A DNA stretch of 6,646 nt from Paraprevotella sp. (GTDB taxonomy: Bacteria > Bacteroidota > Bacteroidia > Bacteroidales > Bacteroidaceae). Below the pieces are notes generated by a model. That model had not been told where the DNA came from, searched no databases, and saw only the letters and a program-made list of their open reading frames with translations. Position 1 is the stretch's first letter, and each line of letters begins with the position of its first letter. The position numbers and the translations under genes were made by a program. The DNA is taken from positions 1 to 6,646 of the forward strand of contig JAGBUF010000357.1 of NCBI GenBank assembly GCA_017630975.1, written 5' to 3'. Shown here one piece after another: positions 6,279-6,646 of the stretch.

Positions 6279-6646
6279 ATGAGAAAAATCGGATTACTCA
6301 TCACCTTCCTTGCATTACTGCTACAAGCAAAAGCACAAAGGAACGAGATTTTGGATGAACAGTTGCACACATTGCAAGTCATTGCCAACGATGACCCACT
6401 CCTTCCCCCCATCATAAAGATGGGTGCCGGTAACCATATTGAAATCAGCTTTGACGAGTTCTCACACGAGTACCATCGTTATATCTACAGAGTGGAACAT
6501 TGTAATGCAGATTGGAGCATGTCATCCGAAGTCTTTGAATCCGATTATCTGAACGGTTTCAATGACCGACCGATTGAGGACTATGAAAAGAGTTTTAATA
6601 CAACGATGCTTTACACGCACTATGCTGTACGTATTCCCAACGAGGA
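6279..6646 (+). CDS. Type IX secretion plug-domain protein (DUF5103), 5' part, runs off right edge
   Basis: The first 122 codons of a larger gene are present. Residues 1-19 (MRKIGLLITFLALLLQAKA) are a signal peptide with likely cleavage at AKA-Q. The mature start matches what I recall of Bacteroidales DUF5103 proteins: LQVIANDDPLLPPIIKMG, then HIEISFDEFSHEYHRYIY, RVEHCNADW, FESDYLNGFND and PIEDYEKSFNTT. This family contains the N-terminal domain named for the plug of the type IX secretion translocon, although many gut Bacteroidales members have unclear roles. The start is fixed by the signal peptide, as no later Met would preserve it. The gene is divergent from the amidase gene. Confidence 0.85.
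   Translation, partial: MRKIGLLITFLALLLQAKAQRNEILDEQLHTLQVIANDDPLLPPIIKMGAGNHIEISFDEFSHEYHRYIYRVEHCNADWSMSSEVFESDYLNGFNDRPIEDYEKSFNTTMLYTHYAVRIPNE

Overview
The window looks like a chromosomal segment from a Bacteroidales bacterium, most likely Bacteroides or Phocaeicola. The reasons are moderate-to-low GC, protein families typical of gut Bacteroidota (a split LPP20-type protein, an archaeal/eukaryote-like ProRS, a DUF1460 amidase, a type IX secretion plug-domain protein), absence of clear Shine-Dalgarno sequences, and several promoter boxes matching the Bacteroides -7 consensus TAnnTTTGY. Species assignment is inference.

Left part (1-1819, minus strand): a LPP20-like exported protein reads in one frame across the whole stretch but is cut by a single amber codon at 824-826. 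The N-terminal half (signal peptide plus LPP20-like domain) ends there; the C-terminal half continues in the same frame for 274 codons to the window edge and has its own possible ATG at 770-772. Positions 1727-2320 hold no convincing gene. They contain a ~280-bp imperfect palindrome centred near 2020, crowned by a perfect 12-bp hairpin, and the proS terminator.

Middle (2321-4643): proS (prolyl-tRNA synthetase, minus strand) is divergent from a glycine-zipper/OmpA-domain lipoprotein gene (plus strand). The short shared intergenic region has a recognisable -7 box for each direction.

Right part (4650-6646): mtgA (monofunctional peptidoglycan glycosyltransferase) follows the lipoprotein gene by 6 nt. 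A strong terminator-like hairpin with a T6 tract lies inside the first codons of mtgA. mtgA converges with, and overlaps by 55 bp, a DUF1460 amidase-like gene on the minus strand, and a second terminator-like hairpin just after the mtgA stop lies inside the amidase reading frame. A divergent promoter region with a 19-bp dyad then leads to the 5' end of a type IX secretion plug-domain (DUF5103) gene that runs off the right edge.

Functionally, the lipoprotein (predicted peptidoglycan binding), mtgA (glycan polymerisation) and the amidase-like protein (predicted murein peptide/amide hydrolysis) form a cell-wall neighbourhood. The embedded terminators suggest that transcription across their borders is controlled. 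I found no rRNA, tRNA, CRISPR array, transposase or recognisable defence system.
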